From NCBI GenBank assembly GCA_019309045.1, contig JAFDGZ010000011.1, positions 1 through 58,533 of the forward strand: a stretch of 58,533 nt of DNA, given 5' to 3'. The translations under genes and the position numbers were made by a program. Shown in pieces: positions 36,915 to 46,571 of this stretch; position 1 is the first letter of the stretch, and each line of letters starts with the position of its first letter. The notes beneath the pieces are model-generated. The model saw nothing but the letters and a program-made list of their open reading frames with translations. It was not told the DNA's origin and did no database searches. Source of the stretch: Deltaproteobacteria bacterium. GTDB lineage: Bacteria; Desulfobacterota; Syntrophobacteria; BM002.

Positions 36915-37033
36915 ACACTCCTCCTTCTCCTAAGATCATGAAATTGTTACCGACCCCTAATTCCCAGATCTGTAAACCCGCTTTGCACGCAGCAAGGCGC
37001 GGGGTGCCCCTCTAATAGTGCATGAATAGTGGC

Positions 37034-37061
37034 ATTATACATAAGTTGATTTCAATCGCAA
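37034..37061 (-). promoter_or_regulatory. Sigma-70-type promoter for hup
   Basis: On the minus strand a TATAAT hexamer (37034-37039) lies 16 bp downstream of TTGCGA (37056-37061). Transcription would start near 37027, giving a leader of about 110 nt before the HU ATG. The -10 box is a perfect match and the -35 keeps TTG, with 3 of 6 bases non-consensus. Confidence 0.65.
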
Positions 37062-37214
37062 GAAAATATTGTAAAAAAGAGTGCTGAATCACTGGAGAGC
37101 AAAGACAGCGCTGCAGGACACACAAGGCTGGCTAATCTAAAAGGTAATAATATAAATTAGTTGAGATCTCTTATCAGCCCGGGAGATTGTCCAGGCTCAG
37201 AGGATTACCAGGGG

Positions 37215-37802
37215 TTATATTTCCATCTTTGGCCTGATGTTCATGGAAATGCCATTTCGCTCGAGGAAAATCTTGAGGATGCGGGCGGTGGCTCCCCAGA
37301 TTAGGTAATCGCCGTAGTTTACGAAGTATGCTTCGAAGGAGCTGTTGTTCACCTGAAAGGTGCGGAGGCTCCAATGGCTGCTGTCGGAGAGAAACTCCAG
37401 AGGTATCAGCAGGATTTCTGAAACCTCGAGCTGGTTGAGTTGGAAAGGGTAAGGGTATGGGATGTGCCCCACAAAACTGTAGACCAGGAAACCTGAAGTC
37501 ACGGTGGATATTGGTTCGAGGGCGCCGAGGATTTTCACATCTCTAGGATGCAGCCCTATTTCTTCGTGCGCTTCGCGAAGAGCAGTAGTCTGCAGGTCCT
37601 TGTCGCTGCGGTCCCGCACTCCGCCCGGAAAGGAAATCTGCCCTTTGTGCGATTTGACGTTACGAGTTCTCTTGGTAAGGAGAAAGTGCAGTTCCTTGTC
37701 CTTGAACAGCAGAGGACAGAGTACTGCGGCGGGCCTCAGGGCACCTTGCTCAAGATGGGTGTCGCTGGCAGCCAAAAGATTGGCGCGAATTTTCTCCAAC
37801 AT
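37215..37802 (-). CDS. NUDIX hydrolase, probable CoA pyrophosphatase
   Basis: 195-residue hydrolase of the NudL/YeaB group, which cleaves coenzyme A to 3',5'-ADP and 4'-phosphopantetheine. The group signature LLTKRTRNVKSHKGQISFPGG precedes a Nudix box (GGVRDRSD then REAHEEIGL). The catalytic REAHEEIG is intact. I chose ATG at 37802 because GGAG lies about nine bases upstream; another ATG at 37844 adds 14 residues. It is a single gene on this strand with HU further along. Confidence 0.85.
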   Translation of the reverse strand: MLEKIRANLLAASDTHLEQGALRPAAVLCPLLFKDKELHFLLTKRTRNVKSHKGQISFPGGVRDRSDKDLQTTALREAHEEIGLHPRDVKILGALEPISTVTSGFLVYSFVGHIPYPYPFQLNQLEVSEILLIPLEFLSDSSHWSLRTFQVNNSSFEAYFVNYGDYLIWGATARILKIFLERNGISMNIRPKMEI

Positions 37803-38026
37803 TTTTGTAGACTCCACGGCAAAGCATTGTAAACCAAGGTGCATTTCCAGGCAACCGGCTCAGACGGGAAAGAGGCCTCGTCGTTGACACCCATGAGGCT
37901 GCATGCTACATAGACGCAAATGTCTGAAGCTGGAGCTCGAGGAGAACAGATGCATAAAAGATGCTCTCTGGCGGCTCATGGCAATTACCCGCGGGCACGT
38001 AATGTAGACAGACCGGAGCAGCAGCA

Positions 38027-38872
38027 ATGAAGAAACGATTGATAATCGTCTGCGGCATTCTTGCCGTTGTTGCTCTGAGCAAGATTTCTCCCTGTTGGGG
38101 CTACCTCCTCCCTGCTGAACAGCTTATCCAGTTCGTCTCGGAACGTACTGCCAAGGTTCGCAATTTCAGGCTGGACGTGGTGGTGGAAAGTGCTGCTGCT
38201 GAGTCGGCCCCCATAATGGTAAAAAAGCAGGCGATTGTCTACGCCTCGAGACCAGGATTCCTGCGTGAACAAACAGTTGGCGGCGAAACAGCGGTGACCA
38301 CTTTGATGAACAGTGGCTTGAGATTGTCTGCTGTGGACGGCTACCTGTTGCGAGAACAGCCCCGCCATGAGGAGCTTATCCTATCTTCTATTCTGCTTGC
38401 TGATTCGCCGCAAACCTTGCAACGTCTGCTCGAGAGCGAGGGAGTAGACTTGGGCCAGGTGCACTTGGCCAGAATGGGCAACAGAGTGGCCTATGTGATA
38501 GGCGGCTCTCCCAGAAACTCTGATATACCGCAGTTCTGGTGTGACAAGGAGTCTTTTTGGCCACTCAGGCTAGTGGGTGTAAGATATGGAGATCAGGCGA
38601 CCGATCTGGTGGACGTGCGTTTTCTTGCCTACCGGCAGATCAATCCGGAGATCTGGATGCCGTCCATTATTGAAATCTATCGCCAAGGTCGTCTCACAAA
38701 GAAGCTCGTAGTTACAGCTACGGCGGTCAATGTCAAATTTCCTGCCAGGACCTTTGATCTGGAAGCATTTGCAGCTAAATACCCTCCTTTACCACCTCCA
38801 TCAGTGCCCCCGGAGCAGTCCGGACAGGGGCTTGATCAGATGCGGCGCTATCTTGAAAAGAAGTACGAGTAA
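38027..38872 (+). CDS. Secreted protein, LolA-like fold suspected
   Basis: 281-residue exported protein with an N-terminal signal peptide (MKKRLIIVCGILAVVALS) and no later membrane segment. The body (AEQLIQFVSERTAKVRNFRLDVVVES at the start of the mature part; IWMPSIIEIYRQGRLTKKLVV later) has the beta-strand pattern and helix-strand layout of LolA/outer-membrane lipoprotein-sorting proteins. That assignment comes from pattern only. The C-terminus is proline-rich. Start ATG at 38027 follows GCAGCA with no strong ribosome-binding site. The next gene, priA, starts about 180 bp further on and is probably unrelated. Confidence 0.6.
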   Translation: MKKRLIIVCGILAVVALSKISPCWGYLLPAEQLIQFVSERTAKVRNFRLDVVVESAAAESAPIMVKKQAIVYASRPGFLREQTVGGETAVTTLMNSGLRLSAVDGYLLREQPRHEELILSSILLADSPQTLQRLLESEGVDLGQVHLARMGNRVAYVIGGSPRNSDIPQFWCDKESFWPLRLVGVRYGDQATDLVDVRFLAYRQINPEIWMPSIIEIYRQGRLTKKLVVTATAVNVKFPARTFDLEAFAAKYPPLPPPSVPPEQSGQGLDQMRRYLEKKYE

Positions 38873-39051
38873 GGGGTGGTACTTTGACAAAAACATCGCC
38901 GTCCCGGCGACTGTAATCCCGCAGTCCAGGTATGGGATGCCATGATTCTGCAGGGTAATTCTGACGGCATGCCGGCCTGTGAAACATTGGCCGAATTATT
39001 TTTGCGCCTGAGCCTCGGACTTGCTCTGTCTGTGTCCTGAGGGTGTTGCTA

Positions 39052-41496
39052 GTGGAACAACTATTTGTCGAGGTTGCCGTAGTATTACCGGTACAACAGA
39101 CATTCTATTACCGGGTGCCGCCCGAACTTGGCGCCCTGGTGGCTGTGGGCAAGCAGGTGCTGGTGCCTTTCGGCCGTCGCCGTCTCACTGGCTATATTGT
39201 TGGCATGGTTGAGGAGTTTGCAGATGGCGCTGGGACTGCAGTCCGGGATGTAATCCAGGTGAGCTCGGATCACTCCTATTTTTCCTTGTCTCATATTGCC
39301 TTTCTCAAATGGCTCAGCAGTTATTACCTCCATCCCTTGGGACAGGTGCTCCAGAGTGCGCTACCCTGGGGACTGGTAAGCAGCAGCCGCCGCACTGCCC
39401 ACATCAGTGAAGTTGGTCTGTCACTGTTGGCAAACGGCAGGGGGAGCCAAAAAGAAGCAAGAGTGCTTTCTCTGGTGCAACAAACTCCCGGACTTACTCT
39501 TCAGCAAATACAAAGACGGCTGCCGGGGGAATCCACCTCCAGCATCTGCAGAATACTCGCAGAAAAAGGTTTGCTGGTCTGGGACGACCAACTTCGAGCA
39601 CCTGCCATAAAGCAGAGAACACTCAAGGTGGTACGACTGCAGAGAGAGGCGACTCCTGCGCTGAAAGCCGAGCTGAGCCCTCAGGGAAAAAAGGTTCTAT
39701 CTCTACTTGAGCATGGACCCTGCTTCCTCAAAGAGCTCAGGAGGCAGGTGAAAACCATTGACTACTGGGTGGCAAGGCTTGGCAAAATGGGACTGGTGGC
39801 GGTGGAGGACAGAGAAGTCTACAGGGTACCAGCTGGAGCCGCTTTCAAGAAGGATTTTCGCCCTCCGAGGCTCACTGCCTGCCAGCAGCGGGCTGTGGCG
39901 GAGATTACCAGGGCCATGCAATCCCGCAAGTTTGCCAGATTTCTGCTCCATGGGGTAACTGGCAGCGGCAAGACTGAAGTTTATCTCACGGCTGCAGGAC
40001 AAGCTCTCGAAATGGGACGGCAAGCCTTGGTACTGGTGCCAGAGATTGCTTTGACCAGCCAGATGGAAAACCTGTTGCGCAGTCGGTTCCAGTCGAAAGT
40101 GGCCATTCTGCACAGTGGACTGGGCAGCGGTGAGAGGCGGGATGAATGGCTGCGAGTTTTGCGAGGAGAGGCCGAGGTAGTTGTGGGGGCGCGCTCAGCT
40201 GTTTTTGCTCCTTTACAGAAATTGGGGCTCATAGTGGTGGACGAAGAGCATGACGGCTCCTACAAGCAAGAGAAGGGATTTCGGTACCATGCTCGCGATG
40301 CAGCAGTGATGCGAGCCAAGATGGCGGATGCAGTGATTGTCATGGGCTCTGCAACTCCGGCACTTTCCTCCTACTACAATGCCCTGCAAGGAAAGTTTCA
40401 ATTGCTTCGCTTGCCCCAGCGCATCGATAAGCGGCCGCTGCCGCATATTACCATACTGGATATGCGACAGCAGCATGGGAATCGGTTGCTTGCCAGACCG
40501 CTTTATGAGGCCCTCGGTGAGACTCTATCTCAGGGAAAACAGGCCCTCCTTCTGGTAAACCGGAGGGGATATGCTCCTATTCTGCTTTGCCGTGGCTGTG
40601 GCCACGTGCTTGGCTGTCGGAACTGTGAGGTGAGCCTGACCTGGCACAAAAGAGACGGCCTTGTCCGCTGCCACCTGTGTGGCCTCCACATGGAAGTACC
40701 CGGCAGCTGCCCCTCTTGCAGCCTCAAAGGCCTCAAGCCGCTGGGGTTCGGGACGCAGCAACTGGAAGCCGAGGTCAAGAGGCTGTTTCCAGAAGCACGC
40801 GTTGCCCGGATGGACAGGGACACTACTCGCTCCAGAAAGGCGTACAGTCAGGTGCTCGGCGATCTCTACCGAGGAGATATTGACATAATGGTGGGGACCC
40901 AGATGATTGCCAAGGGGCACGATTTTCCCAATATTGTGTTGGTCGGGGTGGTGGCTGCTGATATTGCTCTCAAATGGCCGGATTTTCGGGCTGCGGAGAC
41001 CACTTTTCAACTCATGACCCAGGTGGCTGGCCGGGCTGGCCGGGGTGATACCCCTGGACGAGTGTTTGTCCAGACCTACAATCCCGGACACTACAGCATT
41101 TATTTTGCTCGGAGCCACGACTATGCGGGCTTTTTCGAGGCTGAACTGGAGTACCGTCGGCAACTGGGCTACCCACCTTTCCGGCGACTTGTTCTGCTGC
41201 ATTTCCGAGGGAATGTGGAGGATAAGACGAGGAAACAGGCTGAACGTATTGCTGCTTACTGCAGGGAATTAAAGGAGATGGCGCCGCAAAAATTTGCTGA
41301 GTTGGAAATTTTGGGACCGGTTCCCGCTCCGGTGGCAAGAGTAAAAGGAAAATATCGCTATCAGCTTCTTATCAAGGCAAAGAGCGTTTCAGTTCTAAGT
41401 CAGTTCACCCACAAAGTAGTATCCTGCGGTGAGAGGACCTTGAGAAGAAGCGGCGTGTCGTTGCAAGTGGACGTGGACCCGCAATCTGTGGTGTAA
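39052..41496 (+). CDS. priA: Primosomal replication helicase PriA
   Basis: 814-residue replication-restart helicase that loads the replisome at stalled forks. The 3'-DNA-binding domain is at the N-terminus (PFGRRRLTGYIVG). Helicase Walker A is GVTGSGKTEVYL, Walker B VVDEEHDGSYKQ. The zinc region has CRGCGHVLGCRNC and CHLCGLHMEVPGSCPSC. Motifs V and VI follow (GTQMIAKGHDFPNI, QVAGRAGRG). I chose GTG at 39052 because GAGGG lies eight bases upstream; GTG at 39043 is possible. The last gene in the run ends 15 bp before the end of the convergent TSUP gene. Confidence 0.95.
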   Translation: MEQLFVEVAVVLPVQQTFYYRVPPELGALVAVGKQVLVPFGRRRLTGYIVGMVEEFADGAGTAVRDVIQVSSDHSYFSLSHIAFLKWLSSYYLHPLGQVLQSALPWGLVSSSRRTAHISEVGLSLLANGRGSQKEARVLSLVQQTPGLTLQQIQRRLPGESTSSICRILAEKGLLVWDDQLRAPAIKQRTLKVVRLQREATPALKAELSPQGKKVLSLLEHGPCFLKELRRQVKTIDYWVARLGKMGLVAVEDREVYRVPAGAAFKKDFRPPRLTACQQRAVAEITRAMQSRKFARFLLHGVTGSGKTEVYLTAAGQALEMGRQALVLVPEIALTSQMENLLRSRFQSKVAILHSGLGSGERRDEWLRVLRGEAEVVVGARSAVFAPLQKLGLIVVDEEHDGSYKQEKGFRYHARDAAVMRAKMADAVIVMGSATPALSSYYNALQGKFQLLRLPQRIDKRPLPHITILDMRQQHGNRLLARPLYEALGETLSQGKQALLLVNRRGYAPILLCRGCGHVLGCRNCEVSLTWHKRDGLVRCHLCGLHMEVPGSCPSCSLKGLKPLGFGTQQLEAEVKRLFPEARVARMDRDTTRSRKAYSQVLGDLYRGDIDIMVGTQMIAKGHDFPNIVLVGVVAADIALKWPDFRAAETTFQLMTQVAGRAGRGDTPGRVFVQTYNPGHYSIYFARSHDYAGFFEAELEYRRQLGYPPFRRLVLLHFRGNVEDKTRKQAERIAAYCRELKEMAPQKFAELEILGPVPAPVARVKGKYRYQLLIKAKSVSVLSQFTHKVVSCGERTLRRSGVSLQVDVDPQSVV

Positions 41497-41511
41497 GAAG
41501 GCCATCTCTAA

Positions 41512-41868
41512 TCATTTTTGCAAGAAGAGATAAAGTGCCAGGCCAACGAGTATACCGGCGAAAATCTTGCGAAAATGAGGGGTGGATACCGACTCCAGGA
41601 GTCGAGGACCGATCTGAGCTCCTACAACGCCGCCTATGCCCAGACAGAGGCCTGCCTTGAAATCCACATTTGCCAGCTTCTGGTGAGCAATGAGAGCGGA
41701 AGCGGATATGATGATTATGGCAGCAAAAGAGGTTCCTACTGTTTTTTGAGCTGAATATCCCATAAAGAGTAGCAGCGGCACCATGAGAAAGCCCCCGCCG
41801 AGACCTGAAAAAGAAGCACCTATGCCCACCAGTACACCGAAAAGTGTCAACAACAGCATGTGCGTCAT
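41512..41868 (-). CDS. Half-length TSUP (TauE/SafE) family transporter
   Basis: 118-residue integral membrane protein with about four helices. The TSUP signature GIGASFSGLGGGFLMVPLLLF is near the N-terminus, and GLCLGIGGVVGAQIGPRLL lies in the third helix region. Full-length TSUP sulfite/sulfonate exporters are about 250 residues with two such halves. This is a single half with a good ribosome-binding site (AGGAG) and a proper stop, so it may act as a dimer. No second half is encoded nearby. Substrate unknown. Confidence 0.78.
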   Translation of the reverse strand: MTHMLLLTLFGVLVGIGASFSGLGGGFLMVPLLLFMGYSAQKTVGTSFAAIIIISASALIAHQKLANVDFKAGLCLGIGGVVGAQIGPRLLESVSTPHFRKIFAGILVGLALYLFLQK

Positions 41869-42273
41869 AAAGCCACTCCTCTCTTGTGCTGCGTTCTACT
41901 GCAAAACCGGTTTACCTCGAGCGTACCATGAAAATTATCTAGCGTCACCGGCACATTGCTGATGATATTCACCAGAAGAGATAGGGTCGGAGGCTATCCC
42001 CTCACCGGGCGGCTGCAAGCGGCGATTTCATGCCTCCTTGAAATTTATCGGTGACAACGGTCTACTCTTTGAAAGTAGACAGGCAGAAGCTCTTGGAGTT
42101 ATCATGGATCGAAATGGTCAACGATGCCAGCCAATTTTGTCTGCCCGGGAGGCAGCGCTCTTATAGTCCAATGCCGTCTTGGCAGACTTCCTGTCGAGCC
42201 GGGCGGCCAGGTTGGCTTCAAGGCCTCGAGTAAAAGGGGCTGATCCAGGGTATGAATGTTAAAGGGGGCAGCA
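41869..42273. other. Intergenic region upstream of the Lut genes
   Basis: 405 bp with no recognised gene, although short reading frames exist by chance. It holds a perfect 7-bp inverted repeat (42060-42080). The AAGGGGG at 42262-42268 is the ribosome-binding site of lutC. I see no clear -35/-10 pair. Confidence 0.4.
42060..42080. promoter_or_regulatory. Inverted repeat, possible operator upstream of lutC
   Basis: GTCTACT (42060-42066) and AGTAGAC (42074-42080) form a perfect 7-bp inverted repeat with a 7-base spacer. No T-run follows it, so it does not look like a terminator. Its place about 195 bp upstream of lutC is compatible with a regulator site. This is only a pattern. Confidence 0.3.
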
Positions 42274-42816
42274 GTGAATCTCAGCACTCTTTTCACGGAA
42301 GCGGCAGGGGCTGTTCAGGCAATTGTCAAGGAGTTGCAGACATTCTCCGCAGCACTGCACTATGCCGTGGATCTTACCATTGCCCAGGGAGGCCGTACTC
42401 TGGCGGCGCCAGGACTGCCTGCCGGAGACAAAGAGCAATTGCGGAAGCTCTGTGAGAAGCAGCAACTCACCATGTTGGACAGGGATCTCAGGCAGCAGGG
42501 TGAAGGATTTCATACAGGGTTTACTGTGGCTGATTGGGGTATTGCCGAGACGGGCACTGTGGTGCTGGATTCGAGCAGCGAGGACTTGCGGCTCGCCAGC
42601 ATGCTCTGTGAAACGCATGTTGCGGTGGTTGCCAGCAGGCGGTTGCTTGCCAATACGCAGGCTCTCGAAGAGGAAGTCAACCAGCTGCTGGCAAAAGGAC
42701 CTCGCTACCTGGCCTTCATCACAGGTGCCAGCCGCACCGCAGATATCGAAAGAGTGCTCACCATAGGTGTGCACGGGCCCAAAGAACTGCACGTCTTGCT
42801 TCTGCAGGAGATCTAA
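42274..42816 (+). CDS. lutC: LUD-domain protein LutC-like
   Basis: 180-residue protein of the LutC/YkgG (LUD domain) family, one of three parts of the L-lactate oxidation complex. Family motifs are FTVADWGIAETGTVVLDSSS (short segment: DWGIAETGTVVLDSS) and ITGASRTADIERVLTIGVHGP. I chose GTG at 42274, five bases after AAGGGGG; the upstream ATG at 42256 is an alternative. The next gene, a LutB-LutA fusion, starts 4 bp downstream, so the two are co-translated. Confidence 0.88.
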   Translation: MNLSTLFTEAAGAVQAIVKELQTFSAALHYAVDLTIAQGGRTLAAPGLPAGDKEQLRKLCEKQQLTMLDRDLRQQGEGFHTGFTVADWGIAETGTVVLDSSSEDLRLASMLCETHVAVVASRRLLANTQALEEEVNQLLAKGPRYLAFITGASRTADIERVLTIGVHGPKELHVLLLQEI

Positions 42817-42820
42817 CAGC

Positions 42821-44974
42821 ATGAGTGGCAGCAAGGATGACCGGAAAGAGTATAGATACAGGCTGGGCAGAGCACTGCAAGATTCCTTCTTGCGCCAGAG
42901 CCTGGAAAATTTTGCTCTAGCGTATCCAGAAAGCAGGAGGCAAGCGTTCGCAGGCCTCGATTTCCAGGAACTGGTCGACGACATTGCCGCCAGGAAAACG
43001 GCGGCAATGTCTCAGCTGGAGCAATTGTATCAGAGCTTCAAGAAGAATGCCGAGTCAGTGGGAGCCGTGGTCCACCTGGCAACAACAGCGGAGGAGGCAA
43101 ATGAGATTATTGCTGAAATCGGCCGCTCCAGAGGAGTCCGCAAAATTGTCAAGTCCAAATCCATGACAGCCGAGGAGACCTTCCTCAACAAGCACCTGGA
43201 AAAAGAAGGCTTCCAAGTTACTGAAACGGACCTGGGTGAGTGGATAATCCAGCTGCGCGGCGAGGGTCCGTCGCACATGGTGATGCCCGCCATCCATCTG
43301 TCACGGCAGCAGGTGGCAGAACTTTTTGCCGAGGTCAGTGGAGAGGTGCAGGATCCTGATGATATTCAGGCCCTGGTGCAGGTGGCCCGCAAACACCTGC
43401 GCCGGGCGTTTCTGCAGGCAGATATGGGCATCAGCGGCGCCAATTTTGCTATTGCTGACAGCGGCGCCATTGGCATCATTACCAACGAAGGCAACGGCCG
43501 CATGGTGACCACCATGCCAAAGACGCACGTGGTCCTCCTAGGTTTGGACAAGCTGGTACCCGATCTGTCCACGGCACTGCGCCTGCTTGCTGTTTTGCCC
43601 CGCAACGCCACCGGCCAGAAGATCACCTCCTATGTCACCTGGATTAGCGGCGCGGTTGCCCACGGCTGTACTGGGGCAGAGCGCAAAGACTTCCACATTG
43701 TCTTTCTCGACAACGGCAGGCTGTCCCTCGCCCGAGATCCAGTGTTTTCAGAAGCGTTGCGTTGCGTGCGCTGCGGCGCCTGCGCCAATGTCTGTCCCAT
43801 CTATCGGCTGGTGGGGGGCCACAATTATGGTCATGTCTACATCGGTGCCATCGGCCTCGTCTTTACTCTTTTCTTTCATGGGCGAGACAATGCCAGAGTG
43901 CTGCTGGGAAACTGTTTGAACTGCCAGGCCTGCAAAGAGATATGTGCCGCTGGCATCGACCTGCCGCGGTTGATTACTGAAGCGAAGCGGTTCACCCTGG
44001 AAGACCAAGGCAAACCTGTGGCAAACAGGCTGCTGGCAACTGTGCTTGGCAACCGCAAGCTGTTTCATTTCTTGCTGCGGCAGGCCTCGCTCCTGCAAAA
44101 ACCTCTCACCGAGGCCGGCTACCTCCGTCATCTTCCCCTCTTTTTCAGCAGAGAGCATCGCTTCAGGCGTCTTCCCGCACTGGCCAGTACTCCACTGAGG
44201 GACAGCTGGTCGCGCCTTGCCACACCTCCAGCAGAACCGCGGCTCAAAGTGGCCCTTTTTGGCGGCTGCCTGGTGGATTTTGTCTACCCAGAGCAAGGAA
44301 GGGCCCTGGTGCGGCTGCTGGCAGCATATGACGTGCAGCTGGATTATCCTCCCGACCAGACCTGCTGCGGTTTGCCTGCCATGATGCTGGGGGAGAAGGC
44401 CACAGCCCGTCAGGTTGCCAGGCAGAATGTTGCAGCTCTGAACTCGGACGCCTACGATTATATCCTCACCATTTGTGCCTCTTGTGGCTCACATCTCAAA
44501 CGACAGATGCCGCTCCTTCTCAGTGAAGACAGGGATGTTGCCGCTGCGGCCCGCTCATGTGCTGCTAAGGTCATAGATTTCAGTTCATTCATGGTGCGGG
44601 TGCTCGAGATCGACAGGGAGAAGTTTCCTGGCAGGAAGCGTAAAGTAGCCTATCATGCGCCCTGTCATCTCTGTCGTGGTCTGCGGGTGGTCCAGGAACC
44701 CCGGCAACTGTTGCACAAGGCGGGATTGCAATACGTTGCCTCAGAGGATGAGGATATGTGTTGTGGCTTCGCTGGTTCCTATTCAATTGACTTTCCGGAG
44801 ATTTCTGCAGAAATCCTGCAAAGGAAATTGACTCACTTGCAGGCCAGCGGAGCAGAAATGGTGGTGACTGACTGTCCAGGATGTGTATTGCAGCTTCGCG
44901 GTGGCCTGCAAGTGAGAAACAGCAATATGAAAGTGCGCCACATGGTGGAGGCAGTGGCTGAGGAACTCATCTAG
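42821..44974 (+). CDS. lutB: LutB-LutA fusion, lactate oxidation iron-sulfur protein
   Basis: 717-residue protein combining two proteins that are separate in most bacteria. The N-terminal half is LutB: LUD domain with ISGANFAIADSGAIGIITNE, then two [4Fe-4S] motifs (CVRCGACANVCPIYRL and CLNCQACKEICAAGIDLP). The C-terminal part is LutA: two CCG domains (GGCLVDFVYPEQGRAL...CCGLPAMML, ICASCGSHLK; then YHAPCHLCRGL...CCGFAGSYS, VTDCPGCVLQL). LutABC oxidises L-lactate to pyruvate in a cytosolic complex. The ATG at 42821 follows AGGAG. Separate enzymatic quinone or electron acceptor is not encoded nearby. Confidence 0.9.
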   Translation: MSGSKDDRKEYRYRLGRALQDSFLRQSLENFALAYPESRRQAFAGLDFQELVDDIAARKTAAMSQLEQLYQSFKKNAESVGAVVHLATTAEEANEIIAEIGRSRGVRKIVKSKSMTAEETFLNKHLEKEGFQVTETDLGEWIIQLRGEGPSHMVMPAIHLSRQQVAELFAEVSGEVQDPDDIQALVQVARKHLRRAFLQADMGISGANFAIADSGAIGIITNEGNGRMVTTMPKTHVVLLGLDKLVPDLSTALRLLAVLPRNATGQKITSYVTWISGAVAHGCTGAERKDFHIVFLDNGRLSLARDPVFSEALRCVRCGACANVCPIYRLVGGHNYGHVYIGAIGLVFTLFFHGRDNARVLLGNCLNCQACKEICAAGIDLPRLITEAKRFTLEDQGKPVANRLLATVLGNRKLFHFLLRQASLLQKPLTEAGYLRHLPLFFSREHRFRRLPALASTPLRDSWSRLATPPAEPRLKVALFGGCLVDFVYPEQGRALVRLLAAYDVQLDYPPDQTCCGLPAMMLGEKATARQVARQNVAALNSDAYDYILTICASCGSHLKRQMPLLLSEDRDVAAAARSCAAKVIDFSSFMVRVLEIDREKFPGRKRKVAYHAPCHLCRGLRVVQEPRQLLHKAGLQYVASEDEDMCCGFAGSYSIDFPEISAEILQRKLTHLQASGAEMVVTDCPGCVLQLRGGLQVRNSNMKVRHMVEAVAEELI

Positions 44975-45179
44975 CACGGCTGCAGAAAGAGTTGGGCTCG
45001 GAAGGCGTGCTGCGCCAGCTGCCCGGGACTTGAATGCCGAGCATTTTCCAAAAATACCTCCAAGGGTTGCAGAGCCGAGGCAGGCCGTCTGCCGGTTCTG
45101 CTTCCAGGTGTTGGGATAGTGTCTCCTGCCGCCGGACAGCAGGGGCCACGGATGCCCGCCAGTGTGGCTGCGGCATTAT

Positions 45180-46571
45180 TCAGGAATCAGCTGAGCCAAG
45201 TGAAGCGGCGAGTTCGAAAAAGAGTGCGGCAGCTGAGCGGATGCCGCTCTGAAAGTCTGCAACAGAGAAGCGCTCGTTGGGTGAATGGGCGCCGTCATCT
45301 GGACGTCCCCAGCCAAGAAGCAGTATATCTTCACACGCCAGTATCTTGTGAAAGAGCCCCACAATGGGAATTGAACCCCCTTCCCGAATGAAAAGAGGGG
45401 CTCTGGAGAAACCCTGTTCAATGGCTCTTTTGGCGGCCTGCACTGCCGGGCGATCGCGGGAGACCAGCACAGGGTCGGAGCCGTGAAGTTCTTCTATTTT
45501 CACCTCGACCCCGGCTGGGGCAAGTGACGCCACGAAGTCCTTGAAGAGAGCATTTATGGTTTCAGCACGCTGATTCGGCACCAGACGCATGCTCACTTTG
45601 GCCCCAGCCCTGGCAGGAATGATGGTCTTGGCACCTTCGCCGCTGAAGCCGCCCCAGATGCCGTTCACGTCCAATGTGGGCCGGCCTGCCTTGCGCTCTA
45701 CCACAGTATAGCCATCCTCGCCGGCGAAACAGTGCACTCCCAGGTAGTCGAGCATAGCCTTTTCATCGAAGGGCAGCTCTCTCATTTCCTGACGCTCCCA
45801 TTCTGCCAATGGCAGGACCTCGTCATAAAAGCCAGGAATGGCTATGCTGCCGTCTGGTCTCTTGAGCTGCGCCACGAGGTGACAGAGGACCTGAATGGGG
45901 TTTGCCACCACGCCGCCATAGCTGCCGGAGTGAAGATCGAAACGGGGTCCCTGGACGTCTATCTGCAGATAGCACAATCCCCTGAGGGCGTAGGTGATGG
46001 CCGGCATGCCAGGGGCAAACTGAGAACCGTCAGAGATGGCAATGGCGTCAGGTGTCAATTCCAGCCGGTGATCAGAGAGAACATTGGCCAGGTGAGGGCT
46101 GCCGATCTCTTCTTCTCCTTCGAGCAGGAACTTGGTATTGAGGGGAAGTTCGCCCCTGGTGCGCAGTATGGCATCCACTGCCTTGAGATAGGTGAAATGC
46201 TGTCCCTTGTTGTCAGTGGCGCCCCGAGCATAGACGAAGCCCTGATGCAAACTGGGCTCGAAAGGTGCAGTAATCCACTCGTCCAATGGATCAGCAGGCT
46301 GGACATCGTAGTGGCCGTAAATGAGCAGGGTGGGCAGAGATGGGTCCACCAGACGTTCCCCGTAGACCACAGGGTGTCCTGCAGTTTCAATAAGGCGCAC
46401 CTCGTGTTCGAGGTGCTCGAGCTGTTCTGAGAGCCACCTGGCAGCTCTGTGGATATCAGCAGCATGCTCTGGATCAGTGCTTACGCTGGGAATGCGTAAA
46501 AACTCCAGAAGCTCGTCGAGGTAGGCAGTATGTCTGGCCTCGACAAAGGCAAAAATGTCTTGATAATCCAT
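45180..46571 (-). CDS. M20-family metallopeptidase/dipeptidase
   Basis: 463-residue zinc exopeptidase. Metal ligands lie in IYGHYDVQPADPLDEW and GATDNKGQ; the catalytic Glu pair is LEGEEEIGSP; HSGSYGGVVANP belongs to the dimerisation domain. These match the cytosolic dipeptidase subgroup. ATG at 46571 has AAGGAG eight bases upstream, and the longer open frame to 46649 has no support. It is a single gene, convergent with the Lut operon. Confidence 0.9.
   Translation of the reverse strand: MDYQDIFAFVEARHTAYLDELLEFLRIPSVSTDPEHAADIHRAARWLSEQLEHLEHEVRLIETAGHPVVYGERLVDPSLPTLLIYGHYDVQPADPLDEWITAPFEPSLHQGFVYARGATDNKGQHFTYLKAVDAILRTRGELPLNTKFLLEGEEEIGSPHLANVLSDHRLELTPDAIAISDGSQFAPGMPAITYALRGLCYLQIDVQGPRFDLHSGSYGGVVANPIQVLCHLVAQLKRPDGSIAIPGFYDEVLPLAEWERQEMRELPFDEKAMLDYLGVHCFAGEDGYTVVERKAGRPTLDVNGIWGGFSGEGAKTIIPARAGAKVSMRLVPNQRAETINALFKDFVASLAPAGVEVKIEELHGSDPVLVSRDRPAVQAAKRAIEQGFSRAPLFIREGGSIPIVGLFHKILACEDILLLGWGRPDDGAHSPNERFSVADFQSGIRSAAALFFELAASLGSADS

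Noticed and set aside
38896-38910. GC-rich hairpin TCGCCG-TCC-CGGCGA followed on the minus strand by a T-run
   Set aside because: It would end minus-strand transcription, but no minus-strand gene lies directly upstream of it; the plus-strand side has no T-run.
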